From the NCBI RefSeq assembly GCF_002631205.1, contig NZ_PDLO01000001.1:62001-126000 (forward strand): a stretch of DNA of 64,000 nucleotides, read 5' to 3'. A program made the translations under genes and the position numbers. This document shows, one piece after another, positions 51,912-60,773 of the stretch. The number at the start of each line of letters is the position of its first letter. Positions within the stretch are counted from its first letter, which is position 1. This stretch comes from Neolewinella marina. Its GTDB lineage: Bacteria; Bacteroidota; Bacteroidia; Chitinophagales; Saprospiraceae. The notes beneath the pieces are model-generated. The model was not told where the DNA came from, did not search any database, and was given only the letters and a program-made list of their open reading frames with translations.

Positions 51912-54776
51912 ATGGAAGAAATACAGTATTTAAACGAGCACCTCGGCCCCCGCTACATCGGCCACTTTGCCATTCTGCTCTCCTTCTTCGCCGCTATTCT
52001 GAGCATGGTGAGCTACTTCCTCGCCACCCAGTACCGGGGGGAGGTCCTGCGCAGCCGCAGCTGGCAGCGCCTGGGTCAGCTCAGCTTCCTGGCGCACGGT
52101 GCGGCCGTGTTCACCGTGATCGGCTGCATCTTCTACGCGATGCTCAACCAGTACTACGAGTACCAGTACGTGACGGCCCACGTCGACGGACAGCTGCAGC
52201 AACGCTACATTTTCTCCGCCTTCTGGGAAGGACAAGAAGGCAGTTTCCTGCTCTGGAGTTTCTGGCACGTCATCCTGGGCTACGTGCTCATGGTTACGGC
52301 CCGCAGCTGGGAGAAGCCCGTCATGGCGGTGGTCTGTTCCGTACAGGTCATCATTGTTTCCATGCTACTGGGGGTCCACTTCGGTTTCGGTGACCTGCTC
52401 GTGAAGCTGGGCTCCAATCCGCTGCTGCTGCTCCGGGAAACGGTCAATGCCCCCATCTTCCAGCAGGCGGACTACGTGGAACTGCTGCGCGGCAACGGGC
52501 TCAACCCCAGCCTGCAGAACTACTGGATGACCATCCACCCGCCCACCCTTTTCCTCGGATTTGCCAGCACCGTCGTGCCCTTCGCCTACGCCGTCGCCGG
52601 CCTGTGGACGGGCCGCCACAAGGAGTGGCTCAACCCCGGACTGAAGTGGAGCCTGTTCAGTGCCGGAATCCTCGGCATTGGCATCCTGATGGGCGCCGCC
52701 TGGGCGTACGAAGCCCTGAACTTCGGGGGCTATTGGGCTTGGGACCCCGTCGAGAACACCAGCCTCGTACCCTGGCTGATGCTGGTGGCCGGCATCCACA
52801 CAAACCTTATCAGCCGGGCCACCGGACAGGGCATCCGCGCCACCTACCTTTTCTATTTGTTCACCTTCGTGCTGATCGTGTACAGCACCTTCCTCACCCG
52901 CTCCGGCGTGCTGGGCGACACCAGCGTCCACGCCTTCACGGAGATGGGACTGGAGGCCCAGCTGTTGTTCTTCCTCGGATTCTATTTCGTACTGAGCCTG
53001 GGCCTGGTCATCTGGCGGTGGCGCCACATTCCGGTACCGGAAAAGGAGGAATCCACCAGCAGCCGTGAATTCTGGATGTTCATCGGCAGCCTGACGCTGT
53101 TCATGTCGGCGGTGCTCATCACCGGATCGACAAGCCTGCCGGTGTACAATGAGATCCGCCAGGCCTTCGACCCCGTTTTCGACGGGCTTACCCTCACCGA
53201 TCCGGAAGCCCACCACAACCGCTTCCAGATCTGGATCGGCATCTTCGTCGGCCTCCTGAGCGGGGCGGCCCAGTACCTGCGCTGGCGGGAAAGGAAATTC
53301 AGCAACCACTTCCGGTGGTTTGCCCGCCACACCGGACTGGCCCTGGTCGGCGCCGGACTGCTCACTTACCTCACCTTGCTGTGGATCGAGGCCCCCACCC
53401 TGCCCTACAAGGCGATGTTGTTCGCCGGCTGGTTCGCCGTCTGGGCAAACATCGACTACCTCTTCTTCTTCGTTCGCAAGGACCCGAAGATTGCCGGCAG
53501 CGTCGTCAGCCACCTGGGTTTCGGCATCATGCTGATCGGCATCATGGCCAGCTCCGGCAACAAGCGCATCATCAGCCAGAACCAGTTTCTGATGGAAGGA
53601 CTGACGGAGGACGAACAGCTCGCCCGCAGTACGGTCCGCCTCTACGAAGGGATTCCCCTGGGGATGGAGGACTACATCGTTACATTCACCGGAGATACGA
53701 TCGAGGGAATGAATCGCCGCTACTTCATGGACTACCAGCGCATGAACGAGGCCGGCGAGGTGGTGGAAGAATTCCAACTGGAGCCCAACGTGCTCTACGA
53801 CAAGGGATTCGAAAAGATCGCGATCACCAATCCCAGCACCAAGCACTACTGGAACCGGGACGTCTTCACCGTCATCATGGGACTGCCCCCAGAAGAGCAG
53901 AGCGTCACCGTGCGCCAGCAGACTGAGGACAGCCTCCAGTACCGCGTTTTGCCCCTGGTACGGGGACAACAATCCCAGTTCCAGGACACCGTCGACATTC
54001 CCCAGCGCGACCGTTCCATCATCTATACCTACACCATCGGGCTGGAGGACTTCAGCCGCCACCCCTCCCATCCGGAGTATACCCCCGAACCCGGTGACAT
54101 CGGCATGGGAGCCAAGGTGCGGGCCGTACGGACCGGCGGAATTGCCAACCACGATACCATTGCGGACGTAGCCATTGTCCTGCGCGAAGGCCTGCTGTAC
54201 CACTACCCCGCCCAGCTCAACGATATGTCCCTGCGGGTCAAGATCGACGAAAGCATCTTCGATCAGTTGCTGGTCAAGGACGCTGACCTGGAGTACCGGG
54301 AATTCGTCGTCGAGCCCGGCTCACGGTTCCGCGTAGGCGACCGGGAAGTGACCTTCCAACGCTTCATTTCCCAGCCTGAGGTGAATCATTTCCAGCCCCA
54401 GGACGGCGATATTTACGTCAGTGCCCTGCTGGAGTCCGCCGGGCTCACCATGCAGCCGGTCTTTCTGATCCGGGGCAACCAGCCCAGCGGCGTCCGGGAT
54501 GAGATCACCGAACTGGGGCTGTACGCCCACCTCGTCAGCCTCAATCCGGAAACCAATGAAGCCACGCTGCGGGTAGCGAACGCCCAACCGAAATCCGCTC
54601 CGACCATTCCCGTGGCGGTGGCACCCCGCAGCTACCGCACCGACTACATCACCCTCCAGGCGATCGAGTTCCCCGGAATTTCCCTGTTCTGGTTCGGCAC
54701 TACGTCCATGATGATCGGCCTGCTCATCAGCATGGTTACCCGCCTCCGCTCGCGGCGGTTGGCCGCCCGCGACTGA
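51912..54776 (+). CDS. ccmF: Cytochrome c haem lyase CcmF/CcsA family
   Basis: 954 residues, longer than proteobacterial CcmF (about 650). Many membrane helices (about 15-560) include the tryptophan-rich WWD haem-binding region GGYWAWDPVENTSLVPWL and conserved histidines (AHGAAVF, TIHPPTLF). A large soluble, beta-rich domain follows (about 570-920), then a last helix. It attaches haem to apocytochrome c on the periplasmic side. It is co-transcribed with ccmE. Its 3' end overlaps the convergent SSB gene by 41 nt. Confidence 0.93.
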   Translation: MEEIQYLNEHLGPRYIGHFAILLSFFAAILSMVSYFLATQYRGEVLRSRSWQRLGQLSFLAHGAAVFTVIGCIFYAMLNQYYEYQYVTAHVDGQLQQRYIFSAFWEGQEGSFLLWSFWHVILGYVLMVTARSWEKPVMAVVCSVQVIIVSMLLGVHFGFGDLLVKLGSNPLLLLRETVNAPIFQQADYVELLRGNGLNPSLQNYWMTIHPPTLFLGFASTVVPFAYAVAGLWTGRHKEWLNPGLKWSLFSAGILGIGILMGAAWAYEALNFGGYWAWDPVENTSLVPWLMLVAGIHTNLISRATGQGIRATYLFYLFTFVLIVYSTFLTRSGVLGDTSVHAFTEMGLEAQLLFFLGFYFVLSLGLVIWRWRHIPVPEKEESTSSREFWMFIGSLTLFMSAVLITGSTSLPVYNEIRQAFDPVFDGLTLTDPEAHHNRFQIWIGIFVGLLSGAAQYLRWRERKFSNHFRWFARHTGLALVGAGLLTYLTLLWIEAPTLPYKAMLFAGWFAVWANIDYLFFFVRKDPKIAGSVVSHLGFGIMLIGIMASSGNKRIISQNQFLMEGLTEDEQLARSTVRLYEGIPLGMEDYIVTFTGDTIEGMNRRYFMDYQRMNEAGEVVEEFQLEPNVLYDKGFEKIAITNPSTKHYWNRDVFTVIMGLPPEEQSVTVRQQTEDSLQYRVLPLVRGQQSQFQDTVDIPQRDRSIIYTYTIGLEDFSRHPSHPEYTPEPGDIGMGAKVRAVRTGGIANHDTIADVAIVLREGLLYHYPAQLNDMSLRVKIDESIFDQLLVKDADLEYREFVVEPGSRFRVGDREVTFQRFISQPEVNHFQPQDGDIYVSALLESAGLTMQPVFLIRGNQPSGVRDEITELGLYAHLVSLNPETNEATLRVANAQPKSAPTIPVAVAPRSYRTDYITLQAIEFPGISLFWFGTTSMMIGLLISMVTRLRSRRLAARD

Positions 54777-55083
54777 TTGAGTGCCTCACGGCAACGTCGA
54801 GAAAGCTGTAGCCCCGTACCAGGATGTAGGGTCGGCTGACGGTGCGCTCTCCGATTCGGTGGGGCCTGTAAAGCAGTTCTCCCCGGATCAGCAAGTGGTT
54901 GCCGGCGTCGAGGTGTTCGTGGAGGGCCAGGGCCGCCGGACCGTAAGCCAGACAGTGGTGGCAGTGGGCTTGTCCACGCCTATCGCGGGTCAGCAGCTGG
55001 ATCCGGGTAAGGTCCATGCCCCTTTCGGTGCAGTGGTAGACCGGATCGGTGGGCACCCGGCCTACCAGGGTTACGGTATTCAT
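54736..55083 (-). CDS. Short single-stranded DNA-binding protein (SSB paralogue 2)
   Basis: 115 residues of OB-fold: MNTVTLVGRVPTDPVYH, IQLLTRDRRG, HHCLAYGPAALALHEHLDAGNHLLIRGELLYRP and a final strand SRPYILVRGYSFLD. It resembles SSB but lacks the acidic C-terminal tip (DxxPF) used to recruit partners, ending instead in ASGGG. Its ATG is 1 nt after the TGA of the preceding SSB gene (TGAGATG), so translation is coupled. The last 41 nt overlap ccmF on the other strand. Confidence 0.78.
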   Translation of the reverse strand: MNTVTLVGRVPTDPVYHCTERGMDLTRIQLLTRDRRGQAHCHHCLAYGPAALALHEHLDAGNHLLIRGELLYRPHRIGERTVSRPYILVRGYSFLDVAVRHSISRGRPTAASGGG

Positions 55084-55084
55084 C

Positions 55085-55450
55085 TCAGCCGGTTATCAGG
55101 TCAGAAAAAGGTAGCTCCCGCCCTTCGTTGTGTGGTCCCCGGTTGGCCAGTACCGAGAAGTAGCTGACGTGGATTTCGGTTCGGGACACCGTCTGCCCCA
55201 GCTGTTCCCAGCTACGGTTGACCAACTTGCCCTGGACAAGCAGTCGGTCACCCCGGCCAATTTGTCGGTGCATGGCGCGGGCTACCCCCTTCCAGGCCTT
55301 GAGGCGAAAGGAGTTTGGCGGGTAGCCCTCGTTGCGGGAATCCTGGTAAAGGCGTAACTGAAGGAGGTGGGTACCGTCGGTGAGAACCTTAAGTTCGGGC
55401 TCGTGGCCGCAGCGGCCGACGAGTTGTACGTGGTTGTGAAAAGCGTGCAT
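55085..55450 (-). CDS. Single-stranded DNA-binding protein (SSB paralogue 1)
   Basis: About 121 residues from the ATG at 55450 (the upstream frame to 55507 lacks support). OB-fold features: HNHVQLVGRCGHEPELKVL, LLQLRLYQDSRNEG, FRLKAWKGVARAMHRQIGRGDRLLVQGKLVNRSWE and TEIHVSYFSVL. The C-terminus is GRELPFSDLITG: an ELPF resembling the partner-binding tip is present but followed by six residues. With its coupled partner it forms a tandem SSB pair of divergent sequence. A 24-bp palindrome lies 62 nt upstream. Confidence 0.82.
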   Translation of the reverse strand: MHAFHNHVQLVGRCGHEPELKVLTDGTHLLQLRLYQDSRNEGYPPNSFRLKAWKGVARAMHRQIGRGDRLLVQGKLVNRSWEQLGQTVSRTEIHVSYFSVLANRGPHNEGRELPFSDLITG

Positions 55451-55511
55451 GGGTCTGTTTTTGTTGACCCTGCCAAGTTGCGCGCCTCCGAATCGTTTAC
55501 TCGTCAATTAT

Positions 55512-55535
55512 CCGTATATAATCGATTATATACGG
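55512..55535. promoter_or_regulatory. Perfect 24-bp AT-rich palindrome upstream of the SSB pair
   Basis: The half-site CCGTATATAATC is followed directly by its exact reverse complement, with an ATCGAT core. It lies in the 124-nt gap between the SSB pair and the next gene. Size and symmetry suit an operator for a dimeric regulator; no regulator gene is adjacent. Confidence 0.7.
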
Positions 55536-55574
55536 TTACAGACGCTTGTTGATCCCCGTCGCCCTGCTGCGTCG

Positions 55575-56060
55575 CTATACCATCCGGCTGTGCCAGCTGT
55601 CTTCCAGGGGCCGCTCGAAGATCTGCCGCAGTTCCCCGAGTTCCTTGACCAGCGGGTCAAACACAATGGTATCGTTGGACAACTGACCCTGGGAGTAAAG
55701 CAGCTTGAATTCCTCCCGCCCTACGGTATGGATCTTGCCGGCTTCGTCGCGGTAGCTAAAGCGCATGCGGTTAAAGAAATCGACGCCAATTTCCGCGCCG
55801 AGCTCCTTGACGAAGTGCACGCTGCCGTCGATGCTGCAACCACTGGCTTCGGCCTGGGACTCGTCGACGGCCAATACCAGGAAGCGGTTGTGGAGGACAT
55901 CGGCGGCGGCGGCAAGGGAGCGGTTGTGGCTTACCCACTGGGCGACAAATTCCTGGGCGCGGGTCCTTACGCGGTCGGTTTCGGCTTTGGTAAGGGCACG
56001 TTCGGCACCGTATATCCAGATGCGGCTTTCTGGCGCGAGGGAATCGAGGTGGGAAGACAT
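55575..56060 (-). CDS. Conserved Bacteroidota protein often mislabelled ABC transporter ATPase
   Basis: 161 residues from the ATG at 56060; the longer frame to 56324 runs into the divergent rluF gene. ESRIWIYGAERALTKAE, FVAQWVSHNRSL, NRFLVLAVDESQAEASGCSIDGSVHF and the C-terminal LEDSWHSRMV match a small, widely conserved Bacteroidota family. It has no Walker motifs, so the database label ABC transporter ATPase is unjustified; function unknown. An exact TATCTTTG box (56090-56083) lies 22 nt before the ATG. Confidence 0.85.
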   Translation of the reverse strand: MSSHLDSLAPESRIWIYGAERALTKAETDRVRTRAQEFVAQWVSHNRSLAAAADVLHNRFLVLAVDESQAEASGCSIDGSVHFVKELGAEIGVDFFNRMRFSYRDEAGKIHTVGREEFKLLYSQGQLSNDTIVFDPLVKELGELRQIFERPLEDSWHSRMV

Positions 56061-56082
56061 ACGGGTACTGGTTTTACGGCCG

Positions 56083-56090
56083 CAAAGATA
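56083..56090 (-). promoter_or_regulatory. Bacteroidota -7 promoter box for the conserved 161-residue protein
   Basis: TATCTTTG on the minus strand matches TAnnTTTG exactly, 22 nt before the ATG at 56060. Confidence 0.7.
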
Positions 56091-56154
56091 GCGCCCGGCG
56101 AACACTGCGCTACCTATTCGGGAGGTATTCACGACAGAGAGTAATTTCGCGGCT

Positions 56155-56838
56155 ATGCCGGACTCTATTTCACTCAACAAGTACGTAGCCGAAACGGGAA
56201 TCTGCTCGCGCCGGGAAGCCGATCGCTGGATTGAAGCGGGCCGGCTGGCCATCAACGGCACCATCGCCGTGAAGGGCAACCGGGTGGAGGAAGGTGACCG
56301 GGTAACGCTGGACGGCCAACCCATTGGTCGGCGCCCGCCCCCGGTGTACCTGGCTTTTCACAAGCCCGCCGGCGTGACGAGCACCACTGATCCGAAGGAT
56401 CCGGATAACCTCATCGACTTCATCAATTACCCGGAGCGCATCTTCCCGGTCGGCCGGCTCGACAAGGCCTCTACCGGCCTGCTGCTGCTGACCAATGACG
56501 GGGACATCGTCAATGAGGTACTGAGGGTGGAGAACAACCACGAGAAGGAGTACATTGTCACGGTCGACCAGCCAGTGACGGACCGCTTCGTCCGCAAGAT
56601 GGCCGGCGGGCTGCCCATCCTCGGCACGCGGACCAACCCCTGTGAGGTGGAACGCATCGGGCCGCGCGCCTTTCGCATCGTGCTCACCCAGGGCCTGAAC
56701 CGGCAAATTCGCCGGATGTGTGAGTTGCTGGGGTACCGGGTCCTTACCCTGAAGCGCATACGGATCATGCACATCGAGCTCGGCGACCTGCCCGTGGGCC
56801 AGTATCGCGAAATGGGATCTTTCCTGGACCCCGCCTAG
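56155..56838 (+). CDS. rluF: 23S rRNA pseudouridine synthase, RluF type
   Basis: 227 residues. An S4 RNA-binding domain (about 6-55: SLNKYVAETGICSRREADRWIE) precedes the RsuA/RluF catalytic domain with GRLDKASTG (Asp103 nucleophile), NNHEKEYIV and GLNRQIRRMCELLGY. RluF modifies U2604 of 23S rRNA in E. coli; the RluB/RluE alternatives fit less well because of the NNHEKEY and NPCEVE segments. A TAATTTCG box (56142-56149) lies 5 nt before the ATG. It is divergent from the conserved protein at 55575-56060. Confidence 0.9.
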   Translation: MPDSISLNKYVAETGICSRREADRWIEAGRLAINGTIAVKGNRVEEGDRVTLDGQPIGRRPPPVYLAFHKPAGVTSTTDPKDPDNLIDFINYPERIFPVGRLDKASTGLLLLTNDGDIVNEVLRVENNHEKEYIVTVDQPVTDRFVRKMAGGLPILGTRTNPCEVERIGPRAFRIVLTQGLNRQIRRMCELLGYRVLTLKRIRIMHIELGDLPVGQYREMGSFLDPA

Positions 56839-56907
56839 CCCGGTCGGCCATGTTCCAGGAAGAAAGGCATGCAACCTCGGCGGGATACGGGTGTTAGCTT
56901 AATCCTT

Positions 56908-56915
56908 TACTTTTG
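56908..56915 (+). promoter_or_regulatory. Bacteroidota -7 promoter box for trxB
   Basis: TACTTTTG matches TAnnTTTG exactly, 22 nt before the trxB ATG at 56938. Confidence 0.68.
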
Positions 56916-56937
56916 CCCCCCAAAAAACCGTTACATA

Positions 56938-57876
56938 ATGGGAACTGAACCCCTGAAGACCGTCATCATTGGCTCCGGACCGGCCGGCTATACCGCGGCT
57001 ATTTACGCCGCACGGGCCAACCTCAGCCCCGTATTGTACACGGGCAAGGAACCCGGTGGTCAGCTTATGATCACTACGGATGTCGAGAACTTTCCCGGCT
57101 ACCCCGACGGCATCATGGGCCCCCAGATGATGGAAGACCTGAAGAAACAGGCCGAGCGGTTTGGAACCACCATCAAGTATGAGCTCATCCAACGGGTTGA
57201 CCTGCTCGGCGACGTCAAAAAGATCTATACCGAAAGCGGCGAAGAGATTGCCGCCCACTCCGTCATCATTTCCACCGGGGCCAGTGCCCGCTGGCTCGGC
57301 CTGGAAAGCGAGCAGCGCCTGGCCAACAAAGGCGTGAGCGCCTGTGCGGTATGTGACGGATTCTTCTACCGCGGTAAGGAAGTAGCCATCGTGGGGGCCG
57401 GCGACTCGGCCTGCGAAGAGGCGCTCTACCTCAGCAACCTCTGCCCTACCGTCCACATGCTCGTGCGCCGCGATGAAATGCGTGCCTCCAAGATCATGCA
57501 GGACCGGGTGATGAAGCAAAAGAACATCAAGGTCTACTGGAACACTGAAACGGAAGAAATCCTGGGTACCGATGAAGTGACCGGCGTGCGGGTTCGTAAC
57601 AACGTCACCGGAGAGATCTCGGAAATTCCCATCGCGGGATTTTTCGTCGCCATCGGCCACATCCCCAACACCCAGCTCTTCAAGGGCGTACTGGACATGG
57701 ACGATACCGGCTACCTGCGGCACCGCCCGGATTCTACCCACACCAACGTGGAAGGGGTATTCGTCAGCGGTGACGCCGCCGACCACGTGTACCGCCAGGC
57801 CATCACGGCGGCCGGGACCGGCTGTATGGCCGCCCTCGACGCCGAACGCTACCTGGGCGAGAAAGGCATTATTTAA
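56938..57876 (+). CDS. trxB: Thioredoxin reductase
   Basis: 312 residues from the ATG at 56938; the upstream extension to 56869 crosses the promoter box. The FAD site is [16 protein letters not shown], the redox pair is CAVC (Cys136, Cys139), the NADPH site is [16 protein letters not shown], and [24 protein letters not shown] is the second FAD motif. It reduces thioredoxin with NADPH. Its last 8 nt overlap the convergent folD gene. Confidence 0.96.
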   Translation: MGTEPLKTVIIGSGPAGYTAAIYAARANLSPVLYTGKEPGGQLMITTDVENFPGYPDGIMGPQMMEDLKKQAERFGTTIKYELIQRVDLLGDVKKIYTESGEEIAAHSVIISTGASARWLGLESEQRLANKGVSACAVCDGFFYRGKEVAIVGAGDSACEEALYLSNLCPTVHMLVRRDEMRASKIMQDRVMKQKNIKVYWNTETEEILGTDEVTGVRVRNNVTGEISEIPIAGFFVAIGHIPNTQLFKGVLDMDDTGYLRHRPDSTHTNVEGVFVSGDAADHVYRQAITAAGTGCMAALDAERYLGEKGII

Positions 57877-58741
57877 CCTTACTCGCCTTCAGGGTATTCA
57901 TCATCAGACTGACGATCGTCATGGGGCCTACCCCACCGGGTACGGGGGTAATCGCGCTTACCTTCCCCTTGACGTCGTCGTAGTTGACGTCGCCCGCCAG
58001 GCGGTAGCCGCGCTTGCGGCTGGCGTCTTCCACCCGGTTGATTCCGACGTCCACGATTACCGCTCCTTCCTTGACCATATCGGCGGTGACCATTTCCGGA
58101 ATACCGATGGCCGCTACCAGTATATCCGCCCGCCGGCAATGCTCAGCGAGGTCTTTCGTACGGCTGTGGCAGAGGGTGACCGTGGCATTGCCAGGATTGC
58201 TTTTCCGGCTCAGCAGGATCGTCATCGGGGTGCCAACGATGTTGGAGCGCCCCAGCACGACGACCTCCTTGCCACTGGTTTCAATCCCGTAGCGCTCCAG
58301 CAATACCATGATGCCATTCGGAGTAGCCGGCAGGTAGGCTTCCAATCCGAGGGTCATCCGACCCACGTTCACGGGGGTGAACCCGTCCACGTCCTTGCGG
58401 GGGTGAATGGCCAGATTGATGGCCTCCTCATCCAGGTGGCCCGGCAGGGGCAGCTGGACGATAAACCCGTCCACGTCGGGGTCCGCATTCAACTCCTCCA
58501 CTACGGATAATAATTCCTCCTGCGTAATGGTGGCGGGGCGGCGGATCAGGGTGCTGCGGAAGCCAACTTCTTCGCAGCTGCGCACCTTGTTGCGGACGTA
58601 CACCTGGCTGGCCGGATCGTCGCCCACCAGCACCGCCGCGAGATGCGGGATCTTTCCACCGGCCTGGCGGATGGCATCTACCTCTGCTTTAAGTTCTTCC
58701 TTGATCGTCTGGGCCAGTGCCTTGCCGTCTAATACTTGCAT
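57869..58741 (-). CDS. folD: Bifunctional methylenetetrahydrofolate dehydrogenase/cyclohydrolase
   Basis: 290 residues with [23 protein letters not shown] (catalytic Lys in the YVRNK helix), [47 protein letters not shown] and [16 protein letters not shown]. It makes 10-formyl-THF, the donor for Fmt, from methylene-THF. A TATCTTTA box (58767-58760) lies 18 nt upstream. The 3' end overlaps trxB by 8 nt. Confidence 0.97.
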   Translation of the reverse strand: MQVLDGKALAQTIKEELKAEVDAIRQAGGKIPHLAAVLVGDDPASQVYVRNKVRSCEEVGFRSTLIRRPATITQEELLSVVEELNADPDVDGFIVQLPLPGHLDEEAINLAIHPRKDVDGFTPVNVGRMTLGLEAYLPATPNGIMVLLERYGIETSGKEVVVLGRSNIVGTPMTILLSRKSNPGNATVTLCHSRTKDLAEHCRRADILVAAIGIPEMVTADMVKEGAVIVDVGINRVEDASRKRGYRLAGDVNYDDVKGKVSAITPVPGGVGPMTIVSLMMNTLKASKVK

Positions 58742-59089
58742 TCAGATTTTATTTTGGCCTAAAGATAGAAGACCCGCGCCGCATGCCCGCTGGAACGAAC
58801 GGGTCATGCGCCCGCCCTATTTCCAGGTCGGCCGCTACTACTACCCGGGGTCCCGAACTACTTGATTTTACTGTTGTCCCGCGGTTTTATTCCAACCTAG
58901 CCAGGTTGTATTGAGAAGCGTATTCCCGCATCTGTTAAATTCCTACGGACATCCGTTAAGGATATATGTCGAAACATTATATTATGCGTAATTATACTCT
59001 TTTTCGATATTTTATTTTGTTTTTTGTATCTTCTGAGCGAACGCGCCTTCCAAGTCTTGTGTTATACTTTCACGCCTAACTTTCAGATC
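58742..59089. other. AT-rich intergenic region upstream of the KTSC gene
   Basis: The first 160 nt are of ordinary composition. From about 58900 the DNA is strongly AT-rich (TTATATTATGCG, TTTTATTTTGTTTTTTG). TAACTTTC at 59077-59084, one base off the -7 box, lies 5 nt before the KTSC ATG. No gene, RNA or terminator is supported. Confidence 0.5.
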
Positions 59090-59347
59090 ATGCAACAACA
59101 CACATTCGGGAACACCAGCGAGATGGTGTCCCACGCAGGATACGACCGGGATAAACACGTACTTTACCTGACCTACCACAGTGGCCCAACCACCATTGCC
59201 TACCGCAACGTGACGCCTTCCCTCTGGGAGGAATTGCTCAAATCGGCCTATCCGGATGTCTGCATCCGGTTCAAGATCCAGGCCCACCATCCGTTTCGCA
59301 GGGTGGAACCTGCCTTCCGACCGCTCCACTATTCGTTCGTCAAGTAG
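59090..59347 (+). CDS. KTSC-domain small protein
   Basis: 85 residues from the ATG at 59090; the upstream extension to 59024 runs through AT-rich DNA and the TAACTTTC box. The arrangement SEMVSHAGYDRDKHVLYLTYHSGPTTIAYRNVTPSLWEELLKSAYPD matches the KTSC domain, often found as stand-alone proteins or fused to RNA or nucleic-acid enzymes. Function is unknown. The AT-rich upstream DNA contrasts with neighbouring genes. Confidence 0.72.
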   Translation: MQQHTFGNTSEMVSHAGYDRDKHVLYLTYHSGPTTIAYRNVTPSLWEELLKSAYPDVCIRFKIQAHHPFRRVEPAFRPLHYSFVK

Positions 59348-59381
59348 ATTACTTAGCTTCGTGGCCCGATAAACCACGAAA

Positions 59382-60182
59382 ATGACAAGACAGCAGCTGG
59401 TCCACCACATACGGGAAAAAGAGAGTTTTCTGTGCGTCGGCCTCGACCCCGACCCCGCCCGCATCCCGGCCAGTTACGGCGGAGACCTTCTCCGCTTCAA
59501 TCAGGACATCATCGATGCTACCCGGGACAGCTGCGTGGCCTACAAGCCCAATACGGCCTTTTACGAAGCGCTGGGCCTGGAGGGGATCAACCTCCTCCGC
59601 GACACCATTGCCTACATCGGGGATCAACACCTGGTCATCGCCGACGCCAAGCGCGGCGACATCGGCAACACCAGCCGCTACTACGCCCGTTTTGCCTTTG
59701 AAACCCTCGGTGCCGACGCCATCACGGTGGCCCCGTACATGGGCGCCGATTCTGTTCAACCCTTCCTGGAATATACCGGCAAGTGGACCATTCTGCTGGC
59801 CCTGACCAGCAATCCGGGCAGCCATGACTTTCAGCACACCCCCCAGGAAGACGGCCCCCCCCTCTTCGCCAAGGTGATGCGCCGCGCAGCCGAATGGGGC
59901 ACCCCCGATCAGCTCATGTTCGTCTGTGGCGCCACCCAGGCCGAACGGTTTACGGAACTCCGGCGCCACGCCCCCCAGCATTTCTTCCTGGTTCCCGGCA
60001 TCGGTGCCCAGGGAGGCGACCTGGAAGGTGTTTGCCGCCATGGTATGACCGATGAGGCAGGACTGCTGGTCAACAGCAGCCGCGGCATCATCTACGCCGA
60101 CGACCCGGGAAGCGCCGCCCGGGAACTGCAGGAAGAAATGGGTCGGCTGCTGAATAAATATGCCCCGGGACTTTTCCAATAA
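59382..60182 (+). CDS. pyrF: Orotidine 5'-phosphate decarboxylase (type 2)
   Basis: 266 residues, the longer type 2 form. FLCVGLDPDPARIP, the catalytic DAKRGDIGNTSRYYA loop, TVAPYMGADSV and LVPGIGAQGGD are present. It makes UMP in the last step of pyrimidine synthesis. It starts 34 nt after the KTSC gene and ends shortly before a tRNA. Confidence 0.96.
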   Translation: MTRQQLVHHIREKESFLCVGLDPDPARIPASYGGDLLRFNQDIIDATRDSCVAYKPNTAFYEALGLEGINLLRDTIAYIGDQHLVIADAKRGDIGNTSRYYARFAFETLGADAITVAPYMGADSVQPFLEYTGKWTILLALTSNPGSHDFQHTPQEDGPPLFAKVMRRAAEWGTPDQLMFVCGATQAERFTELRRHAPQHFFLVPGIGAQGGDLEGVCRHGMTDEAGLLVNSSRGIIYADDPGSAARELQEEMGRLLNKYAPGLFQ

Positions 60183-60194
60183 ATTTGCACGCTT

Positions 60195-60202
60195 TACCTT
60201 TG
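60195..60202 (+). promoter_or_regulatory. Promoter box for tRNA-His
   Basis: TACCTTTG matches TAnnTTTG exactly and lies about 30 nt before the mature tRNA 5' end. Confidence 0.6.
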
Positions 60203-60232
60203 CGTCGCTTTGATAAAAAGCCGTCCCACCTG

Positions 60233-60306
60233 GTGGTTGTAGCTCAGTTGGTTAGAGCGCTGGATTGTGATTCCAGAGGTCGCCGGTTCGAACCCGGTCT
60301 TCCACC
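60233..60306 (+). tRNA. tRNA-His (GUG anticodon)
   Basis: Cloverleaf with the anticodon in TTGTGAT, a 5-bp anticodon stem CTGGA/TCCAG, D arm GCTC/GAGC and T arm GCCGG-TTCGAAC-CCGGT. G at 60232 would be the extra G-1 of tRNA-His, facing C at 60306. The acceptor arms GTGGTTG and CTTCCAC pair except for two adjacent U-U positions (5:68 and 6:67). CCA is not encoded. Confidence 0.93.
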
Positions 60307-60311
60307 CATAC

Positions 60312-60357
60312 AAAAGCCGCCCTTCGATCTTCCGGATTGAAGGGCGGCTTTTTTTAT
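60312..60357 (+). terminator. Terminator after tRNA-His
   Basis: AAAAGCCGCCCTTC (60312-60325) pairs with GAAGGGCGGCTTTT (60339-60352), followed by more T. The symmetric A and T runs let it act on both strands, so it may also end the convergent small gene at 60391-60699. Confidence 0.9.
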
Positions 60358-60390
60358 CATTGCGGCCACTAAAGTGCGCTCTGACTTTTC

Positions 60391-60699
60391 CTAGTTGTTG
60401 GTCACGGAGGGCGTTTGATCCGCGGTCACCAGTTCACGCAATTTGGCCTCGATGTTAAGGGGTTGGCCGAGCAGGTCGGTGAACCGCCGCTCGGCAAAAT
60501 TGGGCTCGAACTTGTACTTACCCCATACGGCGGCACAGCGGATCGGGGGGTTGATCACCTCCTGGAGGTAGATGCCCCATTTGCCGTTCTCGTTCTTGAA
60601 GGTCTTACGGACGGTGTAGAGTTTGCCCTCCGCCGGGTGGTTGGGGATTTCCGGGCTGATGTTACTTGCGTCGATGCAGATTACTTCCTTGCCTATCAT
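60391..60699 (-). CDS. Small conserved hypothetical protein
   Basis: 102 residues from the ATG at 60699 (an upstream start at 60726 adds nine). MIGKEVICIDASN, GKLYTVRKTFKNENGKWGIYLQEVINPP and YKFEPNFAERRFTDL suggest a small SH3-like or beta-rich cytoplasmic protein of the kind scattered through Bacteroidota genomes and phages. No function can be assigned. It converges on tRNA-His and probably shares its terminator. Confidence 0.7.
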   Translation of the reverse strand: MIGKEVICIDASNISPEIPNHPAEGKLYTVRKTFKNENGKWGIYLQEVINPPIRCAAVWGKYKFEPNFAERRFTDLLGQPLNIEAKLRELVTADQTPSVTNN

Positions 60700-60773
60700 A
60701 CTTTCAATTTTCACCCTGAGTAACACCTGCCACCCCCTCTCGGATTAAACAGTACTACCCTCATTCATCTTCC

